This document shows, in pieces, positions 15,144-22,567 of a DNA stretch of 22,567 nucleotides (position 1 is the first letter of the stretch; each line of letters begins with the position of its first letter). The stretch is from Opitutales bacterium (GTDB lineage Bacteria; Verrucomicrobiota; Verrucomicrobiia; Opitutales; T3Sed10-336): positions 1-22,567 of the forward strand of contig SLOW01000150.1 in assembly GCA_007132315.1 (NCBI GenBank), given 5' to 3'. The translations under genes and the position numbers were made by a program. The notes below the pieces were generated by a model. That model saw only the letters and a program-made list of their open reading frames with translations. It was not told where the DNA came from and made no database searches.

Positions 15144-16279
15144 AACGGATTCTCATTTCCTGCGGAGGCACGGGAGGACACTTGGCTCCCGGCATCGCCC
15201 TGGCCGAGGGACTCATTTCACGCGGGCATGACTGCCGCCTGTTGATCAGCGAAAAAAAAGTCGATCGGCGCCTTATCGAGAAATACCCGCACCTGACGTT
15301 CGTCCCGGTCGCGGGGGCGCCTTTTTCTTCGCGTCCCGCTTTGCTCGCGTCTTTTATCCGTAATCAGTTCCGGGGCCTGCTCGGCGCCGTGCGCCTGGTG
15401 CGGGCGTTTTCCCCGCATTTGGTGGTCGGTTTCGGCGGTTTCAGTACCCTCGGCATCGCCCTGGCAGCGTATCTACTGCGCGTGCCCCTGGTGTTGCACG
15501 AAGCCAACCGGGTTCCGGGACGGGCCACCCGCGTCCTGCGGCCGCTGGCCCGGCGGATCTACCTGCCGGTCGGCGTGCGTTTGAGTAAGGTGTCTCCGGA
15601 TACGGTCCGGCATTTCGGCTGTCCGGTTCGGCGCGAGATCCGCCGCCTGCCGGTGAAGTCGAGCCGCCTCGCTCTCGGGATCGAACCGGGCGGCAAGGTG
15701 CTGGCGGTGCTCGGAGGAAGCCAAGGCGCCGCCGTGCTCAACGCCTGGGTGAGGGAGAATTTCAAGCTTTTGGCCCGGGAGGGAATTCACGTCTATTGCG
15801 TGACCGGTATGGACAAAGAGAATACGGGGACGGTGCAGTTGTGGTCCAGCGACGGACAGCCCGTCACCGCCCATTTCGTTTCGTTTACCGACCGGGTGTC
15901 CGAGCTGTTGTCCGCGGCCGATTTGGCGGTCACCCGAGCCGGGGCCGGGACGATCAACGAATTGATCCGGTGCCGCGTCCCGTCGATTTTGGTTCCCTAT
16001 CCATATGCGGCGGACAATCACCAGGAGGCGAACGCCGCGTTCGTCGAGCGCCAGGGCGGCGGGATCGTTGTGAAACAAGACTATCTCAACGCGCTCTACG
16101 GCGAGGTGCTCGACACCATTTTTAACGACTGGCTGCTCAAGACCTTCCGCAACAACCTCCAGGGGATGGACCGGGCGGACTGCCTGCGCCGTATCATGGA
16201 CGATCTGGAGGGATTGTCCGAGGACGACCCCGGCGCCGCGGTCGAACCGCCGGTCGCGGAAAGGCCTTCGCACGTATGA
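15140..16279 (+). CDS. murG: UDP-GlcNAc--lipid I GlcNAc transferase
   Basis: MurG (379 aa) adds GlcNAc to lipid I to make lipid II at the inner face of the membrane. GT-B fold motifs: CGGTGGHLAPGIALAEGL (8-25), VVGFGGFSTLGIALAAYLLRVPLVLHEANRVPG (95-127), GGSQGAAVLN (192-201), and TRAGAGTINELI with PYPYAADNHQEANA (265-299), the UDP-GlcNAc-binding region. GTG 15140 is the start: it overlaps the ftsW stop as GTGA, has AAGGA 9 nt upstream and gives the expected MKRILISCGGTGG beginning. A weakly conserved, acidic C-terminal tail of about 20 residues is extra. Stop overlaps murB as ATGA. Confidence 0.95.
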   Translation: MKRILISCGGTGGHLAPGIALAEGLISRGHDCRLLISEKKVDRRLIEKYPHLTFVPVAGAPFSSRPALLASFIRNQFRGLLGAVRLVRAFSPHLVVGFGGFSTLGIALAAYLLRVPLVLHEANRVPGRATRVLRPLARRIYLPVGVRLSKVSPDTVRHFGCPVRREIRRLPVKSSRLALGIEPGGKVLAVLGGSQGAAVLNAWVRENFKLLAREGIHVYCVTGMDKENTGTVQLWSSDGQPVTAHFVSFTDRVSELLSAADLAVTRAGAGTINELIRCRVPSILVPYPYAADNHQEANAAFVERQGGGIVVKQDYLNALYGEVLDTIFNDWLLKTFRNNLQGMDRADCLRRIMDDLEGLSEDDPGAAVEPPVAERPSHV

Positions 16280-17214
16280 ACCGCACCGCGACATCCGAGG
16301 CGTTCTCCGGCGTCGCCGTCTCCGCCGAGACGGTGTTTCTGCGCGACGAACCGCTGGCCCGGCGCACGACTCTCGGGGTCGGCGGTCCCGCCCGGTATTA
16401 CACGGAACCGGCTTCGACGGCGGATCTCCGGAACCTGCTGCGTGAAGCCGCCCGGCACGGCATCGCGGTGTTTTTGCTCGGACGGGGGTCGAATGTGATC
16501 GTGCCCGACTCCGGCTTTGACGGCCTCGTTGTCCGCTTGCGGCATCGCTCCTGGCGGGAGGTCGCCGTGGAGAACGGCGACCGCCTGCGCGCCGGAGCCG
16601 GAGTGCGCCTGCGCGAACTGTGCGGCGAGGCTTGTCGTTCCGGCCTGGGTGGGCTCGAGTTTCTGGAGGGAATTCCCGGAACGGTGGGCGGCGCGCTGCG
16701 AATGAACGCCGGGGCCATGGGCGGGTGGTTTTTCGATCTGGTGGAATGGGTCCGGGTGATGACCCTGACGGGCGAGGAAAAAGTTTGTTCGCGGGACGAA
16801 CTCCATTTCGGCTACCGCGTGTGCCGGGAGCTGCTCGACGAGGTCGCGTTGGAGGCGGGCTTGCGCGCGCCGCGCCGCGAGGAGCGAACGGCCATCCGCC
16901 GGCGACTGGCGGAGTTCCAGGAGAAGCGCACCGAAAGTCAGCCGAAGGAGTCGAGTGCGGGATGTATTTTCAAGAACCCGGAGGGCGATTTCGCCGGTCG
17001 ATTGATCGACGAGCTCGGACTAAAAGGCCGGCGGGTCGGCGACGCCGAGGTCTCCGGCGTACACGGCAATTTTATTGTCAATCGCGGCGCCGCCAGGGCC
17101 GATGATGTGCTTGAACTGATCCGGCAGCTCCGTGCCGAAGTCGCTCGTCGAAAAGATATCGAGCTCGAACCGGAAGTGTTGCTGCTGGGGGCGGAATGGA
17201 GGGAGGTCCTGTGA
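16276..17214 (+). CDS. murB: UDP-N-acetylenolpyruvoylglucosamine reductase
   Basis: MurB (312 aa) reduces the enolpyruvyl group with FAD and NADPH to give UDP-MurNAc. FAD-binding half: TTLGVGGPARYY (31-42), LLGRGSNVIVPD (67-78), EFLEGIPGTVGGALRMNAGA (128-147). Catalytic residues: Arg181 in FGYR, Cys230 in AGCIFKNP, where type II MurB has Ser or Cys as proton donor, and Glu300 in ELEPEV. The C-terminal GRLIDELGLKGRRVGDAEVSGVHGNFIVN pattern is that of type II. It follows murG directly, with ATGA overlap; murC, often located between them, is missing. It ends in a GTGA overlap with ddl. Confidence 0.95.
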   Translation: MNRTATSEAFSGVAVSAETVFLRDEPLARRTTLGVGGPARYYTEPASTADLRNLLREAARHGIAVFLLGRGSNVIVPDSGFDGLVVRLRHRSWREVAVENGDRLRAGAGVRLRELCGEACRSGLGGLEFLEGIPGTVGGALRMNAGAMGGWFFDLVEWVRVMTLTGEEKVCSRDELHFGYRVCRELLDEVALEAGLRAPRREERTAIRRRLAEFQEKRTESQPKESSAGCIFKNPEGDFAGRLIDELGLKGRRVGDAEVSGVHGNFIVNRGAARADDVLELIRQLRAEVARRKDIELEPEVLLLGAEWREVL

Positions 17215-18146
17215 GCGAACCCGTCGTCGCCCTGCTGGCCGGAGGTGTTTCCGGCGAACGGGAGGTGTCCTTTCGTTCCGCCGAGGCTGTGGCAATCGCC
17301 CTGCGCCGCGATTTCCAAGTGGAATTCCACCAGGTGGATGAGGAAGCCGTGCCCGAGGCGGTCGATCCCGGCCGGCATGTGGTGTTTTCCACGTTGCACG
17401 GAATTTTCGGCGAGGACGGGGGGATGCAGACGTTGCTGGACCGGCGCGGCGTCCCGTATGCCGGCAGCGACGCGGCGTCGAGCCGGTTGTGTATGAACAA
17501 AACGGATACCAAGCGGCGGGTGGCCGAGGGCGGTGTGACGGCGCCCCGCGGGCTTTGCTTCGACGCCGGAGAACCGCCGGAGATCGGGCGGTTGATCGAT
17601 GAGCTCGGCCCGCGGATCGTGCTCAAACCGAACGGTGAAGGCAGCAGTATCGGACTTCATTTCGCCGAAGGCCGCGACGAACTCGCGGCCCTCGTGCGCA
17701 CCCTGGATCAGGGGGCGTGGTTGGCCGAAGAACGGATCCACGGTCGTGAATTGACGATCGGTGTCCTCGACGGACGGGCCATGGGGGTGGTGGAAATTAT
17801 TCCCGATTCCGGACGGTACGATTACGAGAGCAAGTACACCCGGGGACGGACGCAATACCGGTTTCCGGCCGAGATTCCGGAGTCCGCCACCGCCGCGCTG
17901 CGACGGAGCGCCGAAACGGCGTTTGCGCTTTGCGGGTGTCGCGATTTCGCCCGGGTGGATTTTATTCTGCCCGAGCGCGGAGCGCCCCGGTTTCTGGAAA
18001 TCAATACCCTGCCGGGCTTGACGGCAACCAGCTTGCTGCCGAAAAGCGCTGCCTGCGAAGGATTTGACTTTAACGAATTGGCCCGGCGCCTTATTATGCC
18101 GGCATTCGAGCGTTTTAACTTCATTGAAGGACGAACGGGGTCGTGA
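17211..18146 (+). CDS. ddl: D-alanine--D-alanine ligase
   Basis: Ddl (311 aa) is an ATP-grasp ligase making D-Ala-D-Ala for MurF. Motifs: GGVSGEREVSFRSAEAV, STLHGIFGEDGGMQTLLDRRGVPYAGS, MNKTDTKR, LKPNGEGSSIGL (ATP loop), EERIHGRELTIGVLDG, YDYESKYTRGRTQY with the omega-loop Tyr-Lys-Tyr, RVDFILPE and LEINTLPGLTATSLLPK. Active-site Glu, Ser, Arg and Asn residues look intact. The KY in the omega loop argues for a D-Ala-D-Ala rather than D-Ala-D-Lac product. GTG 17211 is chosen: GGGAGG lies 4 nt upstream and it overlaps the murB stop as GTGA; ATG 17196 in frame would add MEGGP before it. Confidence 0.95.
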   Translation: MSEPVVALLAGGVSGEREVSFRSAEAVAIALRRDFQVEFHQVDEEAVPEAVDPGRHVVFSTLHGIFGEDGGMQTLLDRRGVPYAGSDAASSRLCMNKTDTKRRVAEGGVTAPRGLCFDAGEPPEIGRLIDELGPRIVLKPNGEGSSIGLHFAEGRDELAALVRTLDQGAWLAEERIHGRELTIGVLDGRAMGVVEIIPDSGRYDYESKYTRGRTQYRFPAEIPESATAALRRSAETAFALCGCRDFARVDFILPERGAPRFLEINTLPGLTATSLLPKSAACEGFDFNELARRLIMPAFERFNFIEGRTGS

Positions 18147-19030
18147 AAACGAATAAAACAAAAAAGAAAAGCGGGGCCAGTTGGCGCAATATCCGGCAGT
18201 CGGCCCGGCAGGTGAAGGTTTCCCGTTTCGCCAAACAGCGATACCAGAGGATTGTGTTGCGCACCGCCGCGGCCGGCGTCCTGCTGGCTGTCCTCGGTGC
18301 GGCGGCCTGGGGTGCTGTGCGTGTGGTGCAGGAGGGGGCGAAGAAAGCCGCCGCACTCATTCCCTCCTCGCCGGTCTCCCACGTCGAGTTCGCCACCGAC
18401 GGCGTCATCCCGCGCGAGTGGGCGATGGAGCGCATCGATTTGCCGCAGGAGATCCCCCTGCTGGAGGTCGATATTCACGCGATCAAGGAGGACCTTGAAC
18501 GGCACGCACAGGTCCGGCGGGCCGTGGTGTCGCGGAGACTGCCCGATCGTCTCAAGATCCGCGTCGAGGAAAGGTATCCGATGATGCGGATGGCCGCCCG
18601 CGACGCCGAGGGCCGGCGGGTGAATCTGCTGGTTGCGGAAGACGGCATCGTGTATCAGGGCATTGGTTACAATCGGGCGAGACTGAGTGGTTTGCCGTAT
18701 GTTTCCGGCGTGCAGCTTCGGCGCAAGGGCGGAAGTTTTCGGCGACTGGAGGGCCTGGATGCCGTGGCGCAATTGCTGGCGCTCACGCGCAGCGAGGCAC
18801 CGGAGATCTACACTGCATGGAACGTCGTGGATTGCTCCGATTTGCCCCTGATCCGGGTGCGGATGGATCAGATTTCCGAAATCGTGTTTCGCGATACCGA
18901 TTTCCCCGAGCAGCTCGCGCGCCTCCGCGAATTGCTGATTTACCAGCGGCGGGAGATGAACGGCATGCCCTACGAGCGCGTTGACTTATCCCTGGGCCGT
19001 GAGTCCGATGTTCCGGTGAGCGTACATTGA
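18143..19030 (+). CDS. ftsQ: Cell division protein FtsQ (POTRA domain)
   Basis: 295-aa bitopic division protein. A very basic 40-residue cytoplasmic tail (KTNKTKKKSG...) precedes one membrane helix (about 40-62), a POTRA-like domain (about 78-148, with VRRAVVSRRLPDRLKIRVEERYP) and then the FtsQ C-terminal region, in which TAWNVVDCSDLPLIRVRMDQ and LRELLIYQRREMNG are visible. FtsQ joins FtsL/FtsB and regulates the FtsWI synthase. Sequence identity within the family is low, so topology and position (ddl-ftsQ-ftsA) carry much of the call. GTG 18143 overlaps the ddl stop. Confidence 0.88.
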   Translation: MKTNKTKKKSGASWRNIRQSARQVKVSRFAKQRYQRIVLRTAAAGVLLAVLGAAAWGAVRVVQEGAKKAAALIPSSPVSHVEFATDGVIPREWAMERIDLPQEIPLLEVDIHAIKEDLERHAQVRRAVVSRRLPDRLKIRVEERYPMMRMAARDAEGRRVNLLVAEDGIVYQGIGYNRARLSGLPYVSGVQLRRKGGSFRRLEGLDAVAQLLALTRSEAPEIYTAWNVVDCSDLPLIRVRMDQISEIVFRDTDFPEQLARLRELLIYQRREMNGMPYERVDLSLGRESDVPVSVH

Positions 19031-19056
19031 GGAGTCAGGGTACCGTTTGCGGCGGC

Positions 19057-20280
19057 ATGATCGGAAAGAGCAAAATCATAGCGGGAGTCGAGATTGGAAC
19101 GGCAAAGGTTGCCGTGTTGGTGGGCGAGGTGCGAAACGCCAGCAGCCTCAACATCATCGGTTTCGGGGAGTCGAGTTCGCGCGGCGTGATGAAGGGGGCG
19201 ATATTCGATTTCAAACAGGCCGGCGAAGCAACCCACGCGGCAATCCACGCCGCCGAAAAGCAGGCGGGCGCCCACATCGAGGGGGTTTATCTGGCGCAAG
19301 CGGGCGCCCACATCGAGGGCTTTTACAACGAGGCGTCCGTCAGCGTCAGTGCCGCCACCAATCTCGTGGGGGCGGATGATATCAGGCGCGTTTGCGAGAA
19401 CGCCAAGGCCAAGTCACTCCCCGAAGACAGAACCGTCATCCACCATATTCGCCGCCCGTTTCGTCTCGATGGACGGACCGTGCCGGATCCGGAATACTTG
19501 GAGGGCGGCAAGCTGGAGGTCGGTTATTGGATCGTGCACGGCAGCGTGCGGGAGGTCGGGAATTCCATCCGCGTCATCAACGGATTTTCCCTCCATGTGG
19601 ATGACCTGATTCTGTCCAGCCTGGCGTCCGGCGTGATGGTGGCGGGGCGGGGAGAAATGCGCAACGGCGTCCTGGTGATCGACATCGGGTGCGGCTCGAC
19701 CGATTTCGCGTTTTATCGCGACGGCTACGTCGTGCGCACCGGAACGCTGCCGGTGGGCGGCGACCACTTTACCAACGACCTCAGCCTGGGGCTTCGGGTG
19801 ACCCGGAGCCAGGCCGAGAGTCTGAAGGTCAACGCCGGCAAGGCGATCCTCGATCCGGAGGACAAGGGGAAAAAGGTCTGGTTGAGCGGTGACTTGTCGA
19901 TCGGCGACCGCCAGATCCCGCGGGAGTCGATGAACAAAATCGCCCATGCGCGGGCCCGGGAACTGTTCGAATTGGTGAAAAAGAAGCTCGGAGAAAATTT
20001 CACTCCCGAGAAAGCCGCCGCGGGTGTGATATTGACCGGCGGGGGGGCACGCTTGTCGGGAATGGCTTCGGTGGCCGAAGACGTTTTGGGGATTGCGGCC
20101 AGGGTCGGGGAAAACCCGTCGTGGGTGACCGACGAGTTGCGGGGCATCGAATACAGCACGGTGCTCGGCCTTCTGAATTACGGACTCAAAACCGAAAATG
20201 ATCGGGGCAGTTCGGGCGAGAAAGAGAAGACCGGCGGCCTCCTGCGCCGAATGACCAGAATTTTCGATCGGACGTCATGA
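19057..20280 (+). CDS. ftsA: Cell division protein FtsA
   Basis: Actin-like protein (407 aa) that tethers FtsZ to the membrane. ATPase motifs: GVEIGTAKVAVLVGEV (10-25), VIDIGCGSTDFAFY (207-220) and LTGGGARLSGM (326-336). The C-terminal GGLLRRMTRIFDRTS is a basic amphipathic helix that fits the membrane-targeting sequence, after a polar linker. Residues 70-76 and 82-88 are the same AGAHIEG heptapeptide, encoded by an exact 20-bp repeat; the length still matches the family (see repeat). ATG 19057 is 26 nt past the ftsQ stop and lacks a good ribosome site; an in-frame TTG at 19027 overlaps the ftsQ stop, so that start is possible. Confidence 0.94.
   Translation: MIGKSKIIAGVEIGTAKVAVLVGEVRNASSLNIIGFGESSSRGVMKGAIFDFKQAGEATHAAIHAAEKQAGAHIEGVYLAQAGAHIEGFYNEASVSVSAATNLVGADDIRRVCENAKAKSLPEDRTVIHHIRRPFRLDGRTVPDPEYLEGGKLEVGYWIVHGSVREVGNSIRVINGFSLHVDDLILSSLASGVMVAGRGEMRNGVLVIDIGCGSTDFAFYRDGYVVRTGTLPVGGDHFTNDLSLGLRVTRSQAESLKVNAGKAILDPEDKGKKVWLSGDLSIGDRQIPRESMNKIAHARARELFELVKKKLGENFTPEKAAAGVILTGGGARLSGMASVAEDVLGIAARVGENPSWVTDELRGIEYSTVLGLLNYGLKTENDRGSSGEKEKTGGLLRRMTRIFDRTS
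19264..19319 (+). repeat. Exact 20-bp direct repeat inside ftsA
   Basis: Copies at 19264-19283 and 19300-19319 are identical and 36 bp (12 codons) apart, giving two AGAHIEG peptides. E. coli FtsA aligns here without a gap (CQISSVYLALSGKHISCQN), so the second copy is not an insertion. The similarity must have arisen by substitution, possibly by local gene conversion. Confidence 0.85.
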
Positions 20281-21542
20281 GCGAAAACGGAGCGAGCGGC
20301 GAAGCAGAGAAGGCCCCGGTGACCGAAAACGGCGGGCCGATCGGTGTCGGCATTCGTTTGTTCGGACTCGGCGGGGCCGGCATGAACGCCGCCGCGCGCC
20401 TGAGCCTCCAGGGACTCGCCGGGATCGAGTTGCACGCCGTGAACACCGATTCGCAGGCCTTGTCGCGCTGTTCGCTGGAACACAAGCACCTGGCGGGTGA
20501 GGGCGTGACCCGCGGCCTCGGCGCCGGAGGTGATCCAGAGTTGGGCCAGCGGGCGGCCGAGGCGGAACGCGGCGAAATGGAGCGCTGGATGGCCGGCGCC
20601 GATGTCGTTTTTCTGGTGACGGGACTGGGCGGTGGCACGGGCGGACCGTTGGCACGGGTGGCGGCGGAGGCCGCGGAGAAGGCCGGTGCTCTCACGCTGG
20701 GCTTTGCGGTCATGCCTTTTTCCTTCGAGGGAACCCGGCGGCGGCGCCAGGCCGAGGATGCCCTGGCCGCTCTGAGGCAGGTTTGCAGCGCGGTGGTCCC
20801 GCTCCCGAACGATATGCTCCTGCAGCAATTGGGCGAGGACGCGCCGGTTCTGGATGTGTTGCGAAAATCCGACGAATGGATCGTGCGCGCCGTCGGTTCG
20901 ATCCGGGACGTGCTGTGTCGTCCGGGCCAGATCAACCTCGATTTGGGGGACTTAAAACGGGTGTTTCCCAAACCGGGCGGCAAGACGCTGTGCGGATTCG
21001 GGAGTGGAGAAGGGGAGCGACCGGCCGACAACGCGTTCAGCGATCTTTTGATGTGTCCGCTCCTGCACACTCCCGAGTTTGCTTCCCGTGCGGATCATCT
21101 GCTTGTCAACGTGTCCGCCGGGCCGGACCTCGCCATCAACGAGCTGCATAAATTGGCCGATCGGATCGGCGAGCATTTCGGACGCGACGGCCGTTTTGCC
21201 CTGGGCGCCGCGATCGAAGACGGCTGGCGCGGACGGGTCGAGATTTGTGTGCTGGGCGCCAGCGACATCGGTGGCGGGAGCACCGCGTCCGACCGGCGCA
21301 ACAGCGCCGCGGCGTCCTCTCAGGTTCCCGCTTCCCGGCGTTCGACGCCGGAGCGGGCGAAAAAGCGATCCTCCTCCGGAAAACAGACCACCGGCCCGAC
21401 AAAATCCAGCCAGGAGGAATTCGGTTTCGAAGAGACGACGGACAAGCGGGGTTTGTTCGACCGCTCCGAAAGCAACACCTTCGAAGGCGAAGACCTCGAC
21501 GTGCCTACCTACTTCCGCCGCGGCATCCGCATTTCCCTCTGA
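20277..21542 (+). CDS. ftsZ: Cell division protein FtsZ, atypical T4 loop
   Basis: Tubulin-like GTPase (421 aa) that forms the Z-ring. T1 GLGGAGMNAAARL (30-42), T2 VNTDSQAL, TRGLGAGG, T3 LVTGLGGG, and PNDMLL are recognisable. T7, which completes the GTPase site of the adjoining subunit, reads GQINLDLGDL (217-226) with its Asn and both Asp kept. The T4 signature is GGGTGGP (118-124) instead of GGGTGTG, and the next residues LARVAAEAA depart from AAPVVAEVA. A polar linker (about 333-405, rich in Ser, Arg, Lys) leads to LDVPTYFRRG (407-416), a good match to the conserved C-terminal peptide that binds FtsA. It starts in an ATGA overlap with ftsA and ends the cluster. It is likely functional, with altered nucleotide-loop chemistry. 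Confidence 0.93.
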   Translation: MSENGASGEAEKAPVTENGGPIGVGIRLFGLGGAGMNAAARLSLQGLAGIELHAVNTDSQALSRCSLEHKHLAGEGVTRGLGAGGDPELGQRAAEAERGEMERWMAGADVVFLVTGLGGGTGGPLARVAAEAAEKAGALTLGFAVMPFSFEGTRRRRQAEDALAALRQVCSAVVPLPNDMLLQQLGEDAPVLDVLRKSDEWIVRAVGSIRDVLCRPGQINLDLGDLKRVFPKPGGKTLCGFGSGEGERPADNAFSDLLMCPLLHTPEFASRADHLLVNVSAGPDLAINELHKLADRIGEHFGRDGRFALGAAIEDGWRGRVEICVLGASDIGGGSTASDRRNSAAASSQVPASRRSTPERAKKRSSSGKQTTGPTKSSQEEFGFEETTDKRGLFDRSESNTFEGEDLDVPTYFRRGIRISL

Positions 21543-21774
21543 CGGATCCCCCGGACGGATGAGGGGCGAGGGCCGCGGGGCGTGGGACGAGACCGCGGGG
21601 GGAGGGAGTTCTTGCGTAGGCCTGTCCGTAAGGACAGGGATTCCGTACAGCGCACGTTCCAAGCCGGGACCCGCCTCCCCGTTGGTACCCCCCGGACAGG
21701 CCCCAACACGCACCGTGCCCGGCTGGCACTATTCGATTGAGTGTCCGGTTTGCTTGTCTCAGCATCGTCGCTCT
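21543..21774. other. Structured non-coding region between ftsZ and proC
   Basis: No supportable gene. It is rich in inverted repeats. CCTGTCC/GGACAGG (21621-21627 and 21632-21638) forms a 7-bp hairpin with a 4-nt loop. GGCCTGTCC (21619-21627) can instead pair with GGACAGGCC at 21694-21702, extended by GCGT/ACGC at 21614-21617 and 21708-21711. A third stem, GTGCC/GGCAC, lies at 21715-21719 and 21725-21729. The first 60 bp carry a run of G-rich repeats (CCGCGGGG twice). No T-run marks a terminator. It may be a dispersed repeat, a 3' RNA element of ftsZ or a regulatory leader of proC. Confidence 0.5.
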
Positions 21775-22567
21775 ATGCACAAGTTTGGATTTATCGGGGC
21801 CGGGCGGATGGCGTCGGCGATGGTTCAGGGCATGCTCGCGCGCGGAGTTTGCCGTCCGGAAGAAATCATCTGCACCGGCGCGGCGGACAACACCGCCGAG
21901 CAGTTGGCCGAACGTACCGGCGTGCGGTGTGCCCGGGAACCGTCCGATCTGATGCCGGATACATCGGTCCTCGTGCTAGCGGTCAAACCGCAGCAGCTTG
22001 AGGAATTGCCGGCCGCGATCGGGAGCGGGACCGAAGGAAAACTGATTCTGTCCATTCTCGCCGGGAAGACGTTGGCAGCGCTGGTAGAGCGTTTCCCGCG
22101 TGCCCGGAACGTCGTGCGGGCGATGCCGAACACCCCCGGTCAAATCGGGGCCGGGGTTTCCGGGTTTGCAGCCCGGAAGCCGCTCGAGCCCGAGGACCGG
22201 GACCTCGTATCGGCGATCCTCGGTTCGCTGGGGGAGGCGGTCGCGTTGCCCGAAGAGCAACTCGATGCCGTCACCGGCTTGAGCGGTAGCGGACCGGCTT
22301 ACGTCTTCGAGTTTATCGCCGCGCTGCGGGAAGGCGGTGTGGCGGAAGGACTGGAGCCGGATGTGGCCGCGCGCCTCGCCTTGGAAACGGTGCTCGGTGC
22401 GGCTCGATTAGTGAAGGAAACCGGCGACGCTCCCGAAACCCTGCGCGACCGGGTGACGTCTCCCGGAGGCACCACCCTGGCCGGCCTGCAAGTGATGGAG
22501 AAGTCCGGTTTTCGCGAGCTGATCCGAAAGGCGGTCGCGGCGGCCGCGCGCCGCGCCCGCGAACTCC
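21775..22567 (+). CDS. proC: Pyrroline-5-carboxylate reductase (3' end beyond window)
   Basis: ProC makes proline from pyrroline-5-carboxylate with NAD(P)H. The first 264 residues are present; family length is about 265-275, so only a few residues are missing. Motifs: dinucleotide fold GFIGAGRMASAMVQGM (4-19), VLAVKPQQL, VVRAMPNTPGQIGAGVSGF, LSGSGPAYVFEFIAALREGGVAEGL and the end motif LRDRVTSPGGTTLAGLQVME. ATG 21775 gives the expected MHKFGFIGAG start. No Shine-Dalgarno or clear promoter is seen. It is not an expected member of the dcw cluster, but proC is commonly found near it in many bacteria. Confidence 0.96.
   Translation, partial: MHKFGFIGAGRMASAMVQGMLARGVCRPEEIICTGAADNTAEQLAERTGVRCAREPSDLMPDTSVLVLAVKPQQLEELPAAIGSGTEGKLILSILAGKTLAALVERFPRARNVVRAMPNTPGQIGAGVSGFAARKPLEPEDRDLVSAILGSLGEAVALPEEQLDAVTGLSGSGPAYVFEFIAALREGGVAEGLEPDVAARLALETVLGAARLVKETGDAPETLRDRVTSPGGTTLAGLQVMEKSGFRELIRKAVAAAARRAREL

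Noticed and set aside
21505..21780. 91-aa minus-strand ORF over the ftsZ-proC gap
   Set aside because: Composition (Pro, Arg, Gly) and inverted repeats indicate non-coding structured DNA, not a gene.

Overview
The window is a GC-rich (roughly 60% by eye), densely coding bacterial segment dominated by one long plus-strand division and cell wall (dcw) cluster running from about 4.3 kb to 21.5 kb. Two-membrane wall-assembly features (FtsQ/FtsL/FtsI/FtsW plus a LysM envelope protein), the gene order, and the unusual FtsZ and MurE sequences suggest the PVC group. My best guess is Verrucomicrobiota, class Opitutia, held with moderate to low confidence because there is no rRNA or other phylogenetic marker to compare against.

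Layout. Left flank (1-4234): a bidirectional terminator-like hairpin at the edge; radC-type JAMM protein gene on minus; a divergent ThuA-domain gene on plus; then, on minus and converging with it, a DUF192 small exported protein gene directly downstream of glmS. The 153-bp glmS/mraZ intergenic region carries four TGGGG direct repeats at exact 10-bp spacing, the expected MraZ autoregulatory site. The plus-strand cluster is: mraZ - small Arg-rich ORF - rsmH - ftsL-like - ftsI - murE-like - murF - mraY - (39-codon coupled ORF) - LysM protein - ftsW - murG - murB - ddl - ftsQ - ftsA - ftsZ. After a 232-bp structured non-coding gap comes proC, cut by the window end. Most junctions in the cluster are 4-nt ATGA/GTGA stop-start overlaps, so the block is probably translated as a coupled operon.

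How the genes work together. GlmS supplies glucosamine-6-phosphate for UDP-GlcNAc; MurB, the MurE-like protein, MurF and Ddl belong to the cytoplasmic UDP-MurNAc-pentapeptide pathway; MraY and MurG make lipid I and II; FtsW and FtsI polymerise and crosslink at the septum; FtsQ/FtsL, FtsA and FtsZ build the divisome; RsmH methylates 16S rRNA; MraZ regulates the cluster.

What stands out. The MurE-like protein aligns without gaps to the MurE central domain yet has lost the metal-binding His, the carbamylated Lys, and the SSH and DHLD motifs, while keeping most of the diaminopimelate-contact positions. The adjacent MurF keeps its equivalents. murC and murD are both absent from their usual slots; a LysM protein gene sits where murD is commonly found. 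FtsZ has a non-canonical T4 (tubulin signature) loop. Together these point to a modified stem-peptide assembly route, or to relocation of the missing enzymes elsewhere in the genome. I found no IS elements, phage genes, CRISPR arrays, tRNA or rRNA.
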